56,630 nt of DNA from the NCBI GenBank assembly GCA_000226015.1, contig JH155439.1, positions 109,237-165,866 of the forward strand, given 5' to 3'. Each line of letters opens with the position of its first letter. Within the stretch, counting starts at the first letter, position 1. The position numbers and the translations under genes are program-made. The notes below the pieces were generated by a model. The model ran no database searches. It was not told the DNA's origin and worked only from the letters and a program-made list of their open reading frames with translations. Positions 11,901 through 23,526 of this stretch are shown in pieces. The stretch comes from Mnemiopsis leidyi. Its lineage: Eukaryota > Ctenophora > Tentaculata > Lobata > Bolinopsidae.

Positions 11901-14900
11901 ATTTAAAACTACTTTCACTGGGCACTTGAAGTTCCCATTTAAAAAGATTTAACTTCTCTAATGGGACACTTATGGTACTCTCGACTGTTTGTGGTCGTTT
12001 TATCATTATCTGTTGTAGAAACAGAACGTAAATTTGAAAACTTTGTAGAAAACCTCCTGAAACCTCTATTAATGTAAATTCTAAAACTTTTAATCGATAA
12101 GTAATAGATCCAGGCATTAGCTGAGCTGTTAAGAAATGGAATGAAGTAGGCAAACTGTCTAAATAATTTGTATCTGTGAAGATCAAAAAGGTACAATAAT
12201 CCTATAGGCAAACAAGTGACAAAGTAAACTGCAGTGATCAGTACAATGGTAAAGACTGCCTGTCTATTAAGGCCCCTAACTTTCTTTACAATTGCCAACA
12301 TCCAGATGGCGGACCCGGTCATCAGGCCGGAAGGCAGGACCATCATGATGACGCTCTGAACTTTGTCGACAATGGCGACCTTGTCTGAGCCGTCCTCTGT
12401 TACCAGGGTGCAGTGATAGACGTCTCCGTAAGTGAAGTTGGAGTAGGTTTGGAGTCCGGTCGAGAGGAAAACCGCGTGTTCTATGGAGGGTATGGCAGCT
12501 ATGGTCCAGAGGACCAGCGCCACCAGTCTCGCTTGGTTTGGAGTCCAACTTTTCAGCGGGTACAGCAAACAGAGGAGTTTGCTGATGGCAAAGGCGCAGA
12601 TCATGTTGAAATCTGTGAAGCAGAAGAACTGCGCCAAGAATTCTGTCACCTTGCAGTGGAGGTCCCCGAAGATCCACTGCTTAAGAATAACTGCTAGCAT
12701 GATGGGCGCGTTCACGAAGACTGCAAAGCCCAGGTCTGCCACGGCGATGTGGTTGATGAGAGTTGTAGATATGATGTTCAGTTTGATAGCTTGGTGTTTC
12801 ATTGACCCTATCAGGATAATCAGACTGCCAACTGTTGATAGGACCAAGGTCAGGGCACTCCACAGCGCTATCACCTCCGGCTCCCCCTTGGGCACTTCTA
12901 GTTCTTCCGTCATTTATCCTAAATAGATCAAAATATTATTAGAACAAAGTATAAAGTGTAACAAAATTTTCTTAAACAGAACAATAATTTATATTACATT
13001 AAGATAAAAATGTAAACTTTTGATAAAAGGCTAGTATGACCAATAGCCTTAAATACGACAAGTTAATATTTTCGGTTCGTCTTGCGAATTACCTCTACCG
13101 TCACAATGTCCTACTCACCTACAATTTATACCCAGCATTTTAAGTGATATGCACTTTTCTCACAAATCTCCTGTCTCGCCTTTTATAATAACTCTCATCA
13201 ATATAGCTCCGCAAAAATACTCGAAATTCGGTATTAAATTTCCTTAATCTCAGTGTTATGTATTAGGAAGGAATAGAGGTTTTTAACCATTTTGGGGCAG
13301 CTATATGACGCAGTTACGTCCTCTCATATACTTTTTTACTGAGTTCCGATATAAAACAGCTAAAAACGATACCCAAGTTCTAGAAAATCCAGACTGGCCA
13401 TCAAATTGTAATCAAACTGATTTAAACAGTCTAAAGCCCGTGACAGTGTTTTAGAAGCGGAATATGTAAAGTTAAACTGCCTATTCAAGGAATATGAATC
13501 ATTGAATCTTCGCTGAACTATCCTAGTTCGATCGATTCTGTAACAATAACATTCGCGCTTGCTTCTCTTCGAATCTTCGACTCAACGTACTCTTTTATTC
13601 AAACTTACAACGATCTACCCTCAGTATCCTCCTCTCACATGGCGCTAACATCAACAAACAGAACTCGCGGGGGGTAACCCCTCTACACCTTGCTGCAGAG
13701 GCAGGTCACCGTACTACAGTCAAAGTGCTGCTAGACGCTGGCGCCAACTTTAACGTGAGCGATTTAAACGACGAGACTCCGCTTCACTACAGCGCTCGAG
13801 CCGGCCAGGAAGACACCGCACGTGCCCTGATTTGTAAAGGAGCAAACTTGGGAAGAGTTAGTCAGTACGGAGATACTCCGATGTTAACGGCAATTCGGAA
13901 CAATAATGAGAATATCATAGCACTGTTGATACAAGCAGATGGGTGGAGAGACGCTCTCAAGGTCCCTGGGAAACCTAAACTAGCGCAAGGTAAGTTAAAT
14001 TACGAACGTCAATCAACGAATAAAAACTTTTTGAACAAGTTTCGCTGACCTGGTTACAACTATTAAATCCGGGCCGTTTAGTCGCACTGCACATGAGAAA
14101 CTAGGGGTACGAAAGACAGAGAAGTTAAATAACAATTTACAAGACAGCTACTCGGCAAACCCTAATTAGGTCGCCTGTCTCTACTGCCAAACGAAACACA
14201 TAAGACCGTAGTCGCGTACTAATGCAGACTAATATAGCCAGGAGCTCCATCACTAGCTGGGATTACGCAATTGGACTGATCGCCGTGTCCGGTGTGTTGA
14301 CAGAGTCCTGGTGGAACGAAATACATCCACTTTCAGATTTCACTGAGACTTTCTCCCCTTGCAATCTGCAATCGGTAAATTCTAAATCAGGCTGTCAACG
14401 TGGTGACTTGGACCTGGTGACATGTTGGGAAAGCGAGGAACAGATAGCTCGCTTTATCTGATTCTAATCTCCCCAAGGTCCATTGTATGTCAATGTCCCT
14501 GTCAGATAAGGAGATACCTGACTGTAATCCCTGGTAACGTGCCACAGACTCCGCACGCGATCATGCAGTAAATAGTTGGTTCAGGGGCGCTACATGAAAT
14601 AATTGATTAAAATTGCACAAGCACTATTAAGTAACTGTATTTTTGATACTTATAATAACGTTCGTATCATAGACGGCTTAAGGGACTTAAGCATTTACCC
14701 CGTGCTAAATTGTGTGATGGTTACGATTTACTTTGCAAGCGATCTTGATACCGGTACATAAAAAAACCTGACGATGAAATATTGCTAACTTAAAGAAGTT
14801 AGAATGCAAGAAAACCTAGCAACACTAGGATTAGCAGTCCGCATTGAAGGGTGCGGGAAAAGAACTAATTAACTGAAGATTCGACCGAATATCCCCCTGG

Positions 14901-17900
14901 TTTTATCGACGTGGCAGACGCCAGAAATATTCCTGTCGACGGTTACGAGACCAAATTCCTTCCCTCATCACCATAAACTTGACATTTAGTAGCACAGATA
15001 ATGGAGATACTTATATCAGTCTTAGTTTAGGTGTAGTGATGTAACACTGAACTAACTCATAATGCTTCTTATTATATTCATTACATTGCCTGGTGTCATT
15101 ATGACTCGTTCATGTTCATAGTTCATCGTCCCGCTTCTACGAAAATCTGACTTCTATTGTCTGTATATATACCTGAAAAGGTATTAGATGAAGTAACAAA
15201 AATCATGACTTATCGTTGTACTCAGCAGAACGTTCAAAAGCTTCATTTTATGCGTCCTTATAAAGAAATCGAAATTTGATGTTTGTCATTACCCATAAAA
15301 GTCGTTCACTAGAAATTTAGAAAATCGTCCGAAACTAAATTAGGTATTTCTTTTCGCTGATTACTTACTTAATTTTGACGTACTGTTGAATTAATTTACT
15401 GATGAAACTGATAACGTCATCTAAATCTCTAATTTGACCTGGCTAATCGATCATGCCGATAAGTTTAAGAAGATTTTATTAAAAAAAAGAAAAAAAACTA
15501 GATTCTAACACATGTTATCATCAGAGACAGCATCTCGATCTGGAACCTTACGAACAAGTGCTATAAAGCTGGACGTGCTGTCAGAAGATAACACAGACGT
15601 GAAAACGAGAAACGAGCAACTGATACATAGACATCCTCTACACCAGCTTATCATCCATTACCCGGCTCAAGCTAGGGCTATATTTGACAAGTAATTATTT
15701 TCAGAGCATAGTTACAGTTGTTACCAGCTTGATTTAAAATTTGTTTTGCTGAGTGTTAAACAAGATGATATGAAGTGGTATCTAGAATTAGAGAATGGTG
15801 GACACGCTTAATATGAATCAATTGTACAACAATCTTGAACTTCTCGTACCAACAAAATTTGTGATATTTTCTTGTTTTACAGACAACTTGCGTAACTTTG
15901 AAGTACCTTTTAATCTTGATTATGATTCCATTCGCCGCAGATAATTTTACTAGACCAGTAAAATTGACACGTTGAAAAAGCTGCACTAAAACAATCTACA
16001 TGCCAGGTGCACGTACGTGGACCCAGATAACCTGGTGTCTGAAGAGAAGGCAGACTACTGGGTGAAGTTTAACTACGGTATTATTGATGATGCAACTGAT
16101 AACACACTTCATCCCTTCAATACAATGGTAATTCTGTACTTGTCGACACTTTATCTACCTTCTGAAAGACCCGTTTCAATTCACCGCTACTTCACCCTTT
16201 GTATAGTAGATTTTGTACCGCACTAATTATCAGGCTATATTGTTGATTTATTGCTGTCAACTTTATTCCTCGGTGCACTTTATCCCTTGGAATCAGATCG
16301 GTGGGCCTAATTAATCTAAGCTCGGGCGACATTGTATTTTGGGATTTATTAGACTAAGGCGAGGTCAGTTTGAGCACTGTACCGCTTTGACCATATCATT
16401 ATTACTATATATCATTATGACTATATAATACTTTCCTCATACCAATATCTGCACGTGACAGATACAACACGACCGGATAGACCTACTGGACCACCCTCTG
16501 GTCAGCTCCCTGATCACCTATAAGTGGAATGCTATCGGGAAGGGCTGGTGTTACCTCAACGTCATCCTCAGCGTCATTTTCGTCATCGTCATCTCGTCTG
16601 TATCACTTTGTATTATCACTCACACTTTCTGTGTATTTTGTCAGTATCACTTTGTAGTTATCACTCACACTTTCTATGTACTGTTGTCTGTATCACTTTA
16701 TATTATCACTCACACTTTGTGTGTACTGTTGTCAGTATCACTTTGTAGTATCACTCACACTTTCTGTTTACTGTTGTCAGTATCACTTTGTAGTATAACT
16801 CACACTTTCTGTTTACTGTTGTCAGTATCACTTTGTAGTATAACTCACACTTTCTGTTTACTGTTGTCAGTATCACTAACACTTTCTATGTACTGCATTC
16901 TGTATCACTTTGTTGTATCACTCACACTTTTTGTGTATTGCTGTCTGTATCACTTTGTAGTATCACTAACACTTTCTTTGCGTCCCTAATGAATACTCTC
17001 AGAAGGCAACCTCAAGAAATTAAACAATCTGTGCGGTCATACTTAATATAATGACTTTCCGCATTTGTCCGATCTTAATATTCGATAAGCCTCACATACC
17101 ACATCCAGCTATCTGCTAGTTGATAGGACTTGTTTACATAGGACTTGTTTACATAGGACTTGTTTACATAGGACTTGTTTACATAGGACTTGTTTACATA
17201 GGACTTGTTCACAGCGGACTTGTTTACATAGTCGGTAGCTTCACACCGCAGTTAATTAAAGCTAACTCTACACTAAATTATGCTATAAATCAAGCTGATT
17301 CGGTTGTCTGGTACTAATATCTCTGTACTAATATCCAGTTGTCTGGTACTAATATCTCTGTACTAATATCTCCATATTTTCCGACAGAACGTATGCTCTA
17401 CTAGAGATCAGGCCTGGCTCAACAGAAGAACGAAATTTAGGCGTCTTAACTCTCCTGTCAGTGTGCTCCATAATTCTCAGTGTAGCAAGACTTGTTCTTG
17501 AGGTGTTCCAGCTTATCAGCAACACACGCGCTTATGTGAGGTTTGTTGTTCCGCTGCTATCTTAATGAACTTTTAACGTTTACTTTTTTACGTTAACGTT
17601 TACTTTTTAACGTTGACGTTTACTTTTTAACGTTGACGTTGACTTTTTAAGGTTGACGTTTACTTTTGTAATTTGTTTAAATACAAACAAATTAAGAAAA
17701 AAAGATTTCCAAGAATAAGATCACAAAGCTGAAATGATGCTTTTTCAGAGACCCTATGAACTATTTAGAGGTGGTGATATTTGTACTGACTATCGTGTTT
17801 TGTCTGTCTATCTTCCAGTACCCAGACACACACCCCAGCTATTTTCAGTGGGAGGTATGACTTTATCATTTCTCTCTTAAACAATCGTCTGTAATATGAT

Positions 17901-20900
17901 AATAGTAGACAGATTTGCGACTATCTATACCTAGTAGATTTTTACGGGTGTTACCGAGTGATTTGTTACAAACTCAACTTGACGGAGAGTGATTAAATAG
18001 TGAGCGATAAACGACGAGCTCTGTGGCATCTGAGTAATGTGATAGTCATATTATCAATTGCCATACTATTATTTAATACTTTCACAAAACAAAACATTGT
18101 ACCAATTCCGATTGTCCACATACCAACTGCACAATTTTACATTCCTAGGTGGGCTGCTACGTGGTGGTATTTGCGTGGGGTAACCTGATGATGTCACTGA
18201 AGAAACTTCCGTTCATTGGCATCTACGTGATAATGATCAAAATACTTGTACAGTCCTTTATCAAAGTGATGTTGCCGATATCCTTGTTCCTCATTCCTTT
18301 CTTTCTCATGTTCTACATGTGCCTTGGAGGCAATGTGAGTAGATTCTGTTTTTTGCCAGCGTATTTACATATGGCTAACTGGGTGTGATTTGTGAAAGAA
18401 ATTTAAACTCGACAGCTACTAATTACAGTTAACAAAGATTCATAGATATCACTAAGAAGACCAGTCAAGTTTACCTAGCAAAGCAGAATCTAAGTCTAGT
18501 GGATCAATGAATACGGCAAAAACCATCAAACTTGAAGGTAAATGGTCTCTGACTACCTAAATCTTTCATCAGTTTGGCACATTCCGACAACCCGGGTACA
18601 CTTTAGTAAAGTTGTTGACAATGTTCACTGGAGAGATAAACTTCGACATGTACTTCGTACCACCTGCCTTCGACAAGCCCAACCCCGTGATCTACCCTTA
18701 CTCTACCTACCCTCTCTACATCCTATTCCTCTTCTTCTGTCCTATCATCCTCATGAATCTACTGGTACGTTTTGGAATTTTACTTTTTAATCATCCTCAT
18801 GAATCTACTGGTACGTTTGGAGTTTTACTTTGTTATCGTTTCTATCAAATTTGTCGTAGTACGATGTATTACCAGTGCGTAACGAAACGATTTTCATGTA
18901 AGCGGTAAAACACTTGAGAAAGAATGGAAGTTCAAAATAACAATATCGGCTAGTAACGTTAGTCCCTCCCTCTCGAATAAGTGCTCTAAAGCGTTCTTAA
19001 AGCTTTTTAAGTTTGTGTAATAACTTAATTTCTTATTGCGATCCGAGGTACCGCTTTGTGTTTATTATCATCTCTTCTCCCGCATTGGTCTCTAGTGTTT
19101 CTAAACTTGGGGAAGAGAAATCGATCACCAATATTGAGATCTTGACTTTATGAACATTCAGGAACAATCTCCATTTCTGGCGAATGCAAAAAGGCCTGTT
19201 TTCTCTCTGTAAAATGCGGTGTAGTATTGTTCTTCTGGATAAGGATATTCTCGAATGCCATCTTTTCTCTTCTAAGTTTGCTAAATCGGTTCCCTGTGTC
19301 CTTGAGATACTCCCCCAAGTTGTAAGATGTTATGTCAAAAGATCTGAAGTTAGTAATGCCTCATTTCGTTAAAAAAAGTGACACAAAGCGGTTTAATTTT
19401 TCCGAATTTTTACGTCGCCTTTATCAGCCCTCCAAATTATAGACAAATAATGATTGAAGGCTGTTTCTTATGCACAATTGTCTCAAATTTAACGCTGTTA
19501 CCTTCATTTTTTGTCAAATCTCACTTTGTTGGCTCTACAGTTCAAGTGTAAATAGTATTATTTCATATTCAATCATATACTTTTGATGTTGATTAGGCAT
19601 TGTTCTCGGGGATTTTGGGCAGGAATTTTGTTGAAGTATTAAAAGCCATGTACCATAAACTACACATTTGTACTTTGCATGTTGCTATCAGAGCATGATA
19701 TGTTTATCTAACTTCCAAGTGTCACGTTGCAGTTTCAAGGAGTACATTTAAGGATAAAATTCTGTAAAAACATGAGTCTAGTTAGCAGCCGTATAAAGTT
19801 CTTTCAAGTAGTGTTACTAAGTAATCAACCCGGTTTCTCTTCCTTGTACCATTCCCTCAAAGTTGGCTGGTTTATGTTTCAGACCAATTTCCTATTTGTC
19901 CCAATTTAACATTACCCTCATTTGGTCCTTCTACCGTCCCACTTTACCCCTTACATATTTCCTCATTGTTTTCTTGTAACTAGTAATTTGATCACGTGAT
20001 TTGAACACAGTTACAACAACAACCAATTGCTCGCGACGGTCGTCACGTGAGAACCCGTGACTGGAAATGAGGTCACGTGACCCCAGCATGACTGTCGGAT
20101 GGGACAAGATGAGCTTGTTGATTGGATGACGGTACGTTGTGTATCGTGTTTCTCTAACAGTGTTAATGGAGACCGCGTGACGTGTCGTGGATCAAATAAT
20201 CCTCTGTCCAATCAACATTGCCATTGTTATGTCCGGGTATTTATATAGCCATCTGTACTGTTTTTCTTACTTAACTTCCTTTCTACTCAAGTTTAAACCA
20301 TTACTTTACATACATCTGTTTATTTTCGAAATGTTTGACCAGTTCCTGAAGCTCCTTCAACTTTTCAAGTTCAAGCGGTTCTTCAAGATTAAGAAGCGGC
20401 TGGGACAGGGCGGATTCGGTAAAGTCTTCCTCGTCGCCCGGAAAGCAGATCAGAAACTTCTCGCGGTAAAGCAAGTCAAGAAATCTAAAGTCAGTATCAT
20501 GGTGGAGTCCACATCTGGGATCCTACCTCTGGAGTTGTACTGTCTGAAGAAGCTCCGTCACGACAACATCATCCAGACACACGGCTACCTGGAGACTAAG
20601 TTTCACTGGAACATCTTCATGGAGTACATCCCTCGTTCCATGGACTTGTTCGACTTTGTCGAGATGAAGAAGCGGCTCTGTGAGAGTTTGGCGAGAGACA
20701 TTTTTATCCAGGTCCACGATGCGGTGTCCTACTGTTTATCCATGGGTATCGACCACAGAGACATCAAAGACGAGAACATCCTGATAGACACGAACACCCA
20801 CAAAATCAAGCTTATTGACTTCGGCTCAGCTTCCCTTTACGACAGGACGACTCCCTACACCATTGGTCGGGGGACGGAAGTGTTCCTTCCACCCGAGTTT

Positions 20901-22419
20901 TTCTACCGAGGCTACTTCTACCCGATCGACGGAACTACCTGGGCTCTAGGATGTCTGGTCTACAAGATGGTGATGGGATACTATCCCTTTGGGAGTTCCG
21001 AGGAGGTGATAGCGGCTCAACCACGGATTGTTAGAGTTTCTCCCTGGTGCAGAAGTTTTATAAAACTTTGTCTGGTCCGAGAACCGCAGGAGAGGATCGA
21101 GTACCGCAACTTGCTGATTCATCCTTGGTTTGCACTGGATAAAACTCATTTGTGAGGATGGATTTTTGATTTGGCTAATTGACAAATGTTTCATATTGAA
21201 ATGCTTTGGTGAGTGCCGATTGTTGATTCTATTTTTTATAGTTTTGTGTACATATATATATAGTGATGAACTTTTAATGACGTTTGATAGACCACGATAT
21301 ATTTGTTTTCTTTACTTTTGTCTAAGAAAAAGCGTGATCATAAAAACCAACCACCAAACATAAAAAAGTAAACTTAGACGATCCTACCGTAATTCAAACA
21401 GTATGCTCTCCCAGACCGGTCTCGCAATTCTAGACGTAGCCGAGACAAGGAAGACGTCCAAACTACGACGATCCGCTGAGAGAATTGAGCAGATATTTTT
21501 GGCCGAGAAGATTATCGCTAAACTTCCGTGTTGCACGGCCGTTCCTCCATATCCTCGTGTGAGTTTTTGTATCTTTGAAGATTGTACCCTCTAAACCTAT
21601 CAGAATTTTGCCATACAGTTTGCATTACCTAACATAAATGCTGAACATTGCTGGCCATAATGCATTATCTTTTGCTTGTGGAAATGTTTACTTGAACAAG
21701 CTGTAAAGCAATATTATCACCATTATATATCTTTAATTAGCTCAATTAGAAGTTAGTCATTAATGAGAAATCGAAGATCCTAACAATAAACAAATGGGTT
21801 AAAAATAAATTTGCTTGACTGCACCGGTTGCTTGTGACAGGCAGTCCTTTAAACATTGCCACGAAGTTTACATAACGATTAGAAAATGAAATGCATCTGT
21901 TCGGTACTTCCCATCTAAACTGTTTTATCTAACTCGTACCACACTACAGGGCAAACTCTACCCAAACAAGGTGGTGAAATACATGTGTTGTTTCGGAGAC
22001 ACACTCTACGACTTTAGAGGTCATCACGTCGGAGAAATCGTATCTAGACGTAGACAGGTAACTTTAAATAGATCTACATGATAAAGGTTTTAATAGTAGT
22101 CATAACTCGGTCAAATCTCATTTTTAGAAATCTTAAATCATTGCTTTATTGCCTACGTTGATAACACTATAGAGAACACATCTTATAGTTCTGTGATCCA
22201 GGATTGCACCAAATATAAAGGGTAAAAATCTGCTATTCCCAGATAAACGGAGAAGCAGAGTTACGACTCAAACAGATCCAAGCTCAAGTAGTAAGGATTA
22301 TTGCAGCCCTAAACCAACTTAACAACAAGATTGACATCAACACATTGCAAGCTGATATGGATGCTAATTTCGAAGAGATTCAGGCTCGAAAGAGTAAAAT
22401 AGTAACCTCCGAAGTCTGA
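5939..22419 (+). CDS. TRPA-family cation channel (first exon not found)
   Basis: Twenty-one exons with GT..AG borders join in one frame to 1,103 residues and a stop: 5939-6095, 6668-6783, 6872-6983, 7607-7754, 7936-8195, 8326-8491, 9464-9624, 9762-9898, 11009-11100, 11292-11402, 13625-13989, 15525-15690, 16007-16127, 16462-16595, 17388-17540, 17749-17854, 18149-18334, 18573-18764, 21415-21558, 21950-22057, 22243-22419. Residues ~1-610 are ankyrin repeats (TPLHLAAEAGH, TALHCAARGG and others). Then come the pre-S1 linker (HPLHQLI, IFDKC, HPLVSSLITYKW), six membrane segments (~716-960), a pore loop with TGEIN, the S6 exit LMNLLTGLAILDVAE, and a C-terminal coiled coil after LYPNK. This order is that of TRPA channels, which sense irritants or heat at the plasma membrane; the ligand here is unknown. 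The start codon is upstream and was not found. The donor at 16596 and the acceptor at 15525 (or 15531) are the least certain. Two other genes lie in its introns. Confidence 0.9.
8525..9271. mobile_element. Tc1/mariner-type element in TRPA intron, ~747 bp
   Basis: Terminal inverted repeats start CAGTAAACCCTCGATTTACC and are flanked by TA on each side (8523-8524, 9272-9273). The subterminal CCCGGTAAATAGAGG motif is repeated near the right end. There is no transposase frame, so it is a nonautonomous copy. The TIR and TA target fit the pogo/Tigger side of the Tc1/mariner superfamily. It begins 33 bp after a TRPA 5' splice site. Confidence 0.85.
9927..10719. mobile_element. Second TA-flanked DNA element in TRPA intron, 793 bp
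   Basis: Perfect 18-bp inverted ends CCTTACTCGGGATTATTA, with TA on both outer sides (9925-9926, 10720-10721). Subterminal blocks recur on both arms (TTTCGCCATA, TTTCCCGAACCA, TTAATAAACCCG). Inside, 10232-10359 is a short acidic coding-like frame after an acceptor-like CTTTAG. It starts 28 bp after a TRPA 5' splice site. Confidence 0.85.
11939..12913 (-). CDS. Class A-like GPCR, intronless, inside TRPA intron
   Basis: A 324-residue single-exon protein starting at the ATG at 12913. Seven hydrophobic segments are visible at about residues 14-37, 47-76, 88-118, 128-150, 186-210, 219-243 and 253-275. Class A marks present: Asp60 in TM2 (AVADL), Cys87 and Cys168 for the loop disulfide, Trp136 in TM4, Pro194 in TM5, TCLP at 233-236 in TM6, and NAWIY at 266-270 in place of NPxxY. 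Two usual marks are missing: TM1 has GS (29-30) instead of GN, and the DRY position reads SKL after FAI. A Ser/Thr-rich tail could be phosphorylated. The ligand cannot be guessed. It lies antisense in the 11403-13624 intron of the TRPA gene. Confidence 0.88.
   Translation of the reverse strand: MTEELEVPKGEPEVIALWSALTLVLSTVGSLIILIGSMKHQAIKLNIISTTLINHIAVADLGFAVFVNAPIMLAVILKQWIFGDLHCKVTEFLAQFFCFTDFNMICAFAISKLLCLLYPLKSWTPNQARLVALVLWTIAAIPSIEHAVFLSTGLQTYSNFTYGDVYHCTLVTEDGSDKVAIVDKVQSVIMMVLPSGLMTGSAIWMLAIVKKVRGLNRQAVFTIVLITAVYFVTCLPIGLLYLFDLHRYKLFRQFAYFIPFLNSSANAWIYYLSIKSFRIYINRGFRRFSTKFSNLRSVSTTDNDKTTTNSREYHKCPIREVKSF
16596..16985. repeat. ~45-bp minisatellite, about nine units, starting at an intron's first base
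   Basis: Units begin GTC(T/A)GTATCACTTT and contain ATCACTCACACTTTCT. Most are 44-46 bp; one is shortened. The first unit coincides with the inferred 5' splice site after the TRPA S1 exon. Long open frames over this stretch (16524-16748, 16684-16989) are just the repeat read through. Confidence 0.85.
17123..17230. repeat. 15-bp tandem repeat, about seven units
   Basis: The unit is ATAGGACTTGTTTAC, nearly perfect, with the last copies diverged. It lies in the same TRPA intron as the minisatellite at 16596-16985. Confidence 0.9.
17571..17670. repeat. ~20-bp tandem repeat in TRPA intron
   Basis: About five units of a GTTTACTTTTTAACGTTGAC-like sequence, 30 bp downstream of the donor at 17541. 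Confidence 0.8.
18744..18830 (+). repeat. 46-bp tandem duplication including a 5' splice site
   Basis: ATCATCCTCATGAATCTACT followed by GGTACGTTT occurs twice, 46 bp apart. The first copy holds the end of the TRPA S6 exon and its donor (GT at 18765); the second repeats both in the intron (GT at 18811). Using the second donor would add 46 nt and break the frame. Confidence 0.9.
19993..20247 (+). promoter_or_regulatory. Likely promoter of the nested PIM-like kinase
   Basis: Three CACGTG E-boxes lie at 19993-19998, 20044-20049 and 20074-20079. The last sits inside the full palindrome GTCACGTGAC, the type bound by bHLH-Zip factors (USF/MITF/TFE families). A TATA-like TATTTATATA follows at 20238-20247, 84 bases before the kinase ATG, which allows a short 5' leader. 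Factor binding is inferred from motif only. Confidence 0.6.
20331..21155 (+). CDS. PIM-like serine/threonine kinase, intronless, inside TRPA intron
   Basis: A 274-residue kinase. The ATG at 20331 is chosen over the longer frame from 20187 because the extra 48 residues are hydrophobic filler upstream of the TATA motif. Catalytic marks: glycine loop GQGGFG (25-30), Lys47 in AVK, Glu68, HRD at 142-144, DFG at 163-165, and a PPE motif in place of APE. PIM-type features are DLFDF in the hinge region, the VWSLG-like block reading TWALG, and MGYYPF, with almost no sequence outside the kinase domain. PIM kinases are constitutively active and controlled by expression level, which fits a separate promoter. 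It is on the same strand as its host, in the intron 18765-21414 between the S6 and post-S6 exons, and is more GC-rich than its flanks. A retrogene origin is likely. Confidence 0.9.
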   Translation: MFDQFLKLLQLFKFKRFFKIKKRLGQGGFGKVFLVARKADQKLLAVKQVKKSKVSIMVESTSGILPLELYCLKKLRHDNIIQTHGYLETKFHWNIFMEYIPRSMDLFDFVEMKKRLCESLARDIFIQVHDAVSYCLSMGIDHRDIKDENILIDTNTHKIKLIDFGSASLYDRTTPYTIGRGTEVFLPPEFFYRGYFYPIDGTTWALGCLVYKMVMGYYPFGSSEEVIAAQPRIVRVSPWCRSFIKLCLVREPQERIEYRNLLIHPWFALDKTHL

Positions 22420-23526
22420 GAACTGGGAATTTGCTCCCAAAATAACAAGACATTAAATAGGATCCAATGCTTTTAATAATTATGTAATATTTCGATAATT
22501 CTTAGATTAGAATGAAATCGTTCAAATTGCTTGCCCTGCTGATATTATAGATTCTAAATTCTAGATTTTGTAGTGTTTCCTCAAGAGAAAATTGTAATGC
22601 TGTGTGATGTAAATGTTTAAAGTATGTATAATCTTCAAATTTCAAATTAAATTTCTCATTCCTTTTTCATATTAAAGAACTTGTGACTTGTGAGGCAGAA
22701 TATTATAATCAAAACTTGATATTTACACATCAAGACTCCTTCCAATTCTCAGAACGACTACGGACTAATGTTATCAGCCTATGAGCCTGAGGGCAACAGT
22801 TTTTCTTGGCTTTTAGCGTTCATACGTTCAAAGTATCTAGTGCGACACTGAATGATGCTAGAATAGATTTTGGGAATCTGGGTTATGATATCGGGATATT
22901 TAATGTCAGATCCTCTTCATTTTGTCCATATCAACCATAGTAAACCTTTGATATTCGCCGGAATACATTTTTAAGGCCCCAAATCACTGGCCCATCAAAA
23001 TGTGTCAAAAGTATAAAAAAAGTAACTATGTCACACGTATTTGAAGTTTCATCCTAAGGTTGGCTCCAAAATTCAGGATACTTCTGAGACACGTTGGGAA
23101 AAAAATGGAGCCAAGCCATTGTAAATTCTAGACGTGCCAGGGCTCCAAACTTGGCAGGGACACTTCAAGGATCAACACAAACCGATTCCAACTCATTTTG
23201 AGCCAATTTGAACAACTGTTCATTTTTGTTCATCCCGTTCATTCTAGGAATCTGGGGCATGATATCGGCCTATTGAAGGAAAAGTGCCGTTCATAATGCT
23301 AATTCCCATCATTACATACCTAAGACAATCACTCAAAAGCGTCCTTAATTCCAGATCCACTGTCCAAATTTGGCTCCACTTTTTGGATTCATTAACTAAG
23401 ACGCTAAATCCTAGCAACAAAATAATGTACAAAGGTCAAATGTCTTCATTCACCATAACATAAAGTGCCTGCGCGCGCCCTGTACTGAGCTCTCTGCGCT
23501 TATATCATGACTGTAAAGGAGCCAGC

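Noticed and set aside
12276-12926. Frames overlapping the GPCR on both strands
   Set aside because: Shadows of a GC-richer coding exon; no membrane pattern or family motifs.
16524-16989. Open frames of 74 and 101 residues with Ser/Leu/Cys repeats
   Set aside because: They are the ~45-bp minisatellite read through; the only real coding part is the exon ending at about 16595.
17123-17230. CRISPR-like repeat array
   Set aside because: The 15-bp units are directly adjacent without spacers, in an animal intron.
20187-20330. 48-residue N-terminal extension of the kinase
   Set aside because: It lies over the E-box/TATA promoter region and has no kinase-family similarity; the ATG at 20331 fits better.
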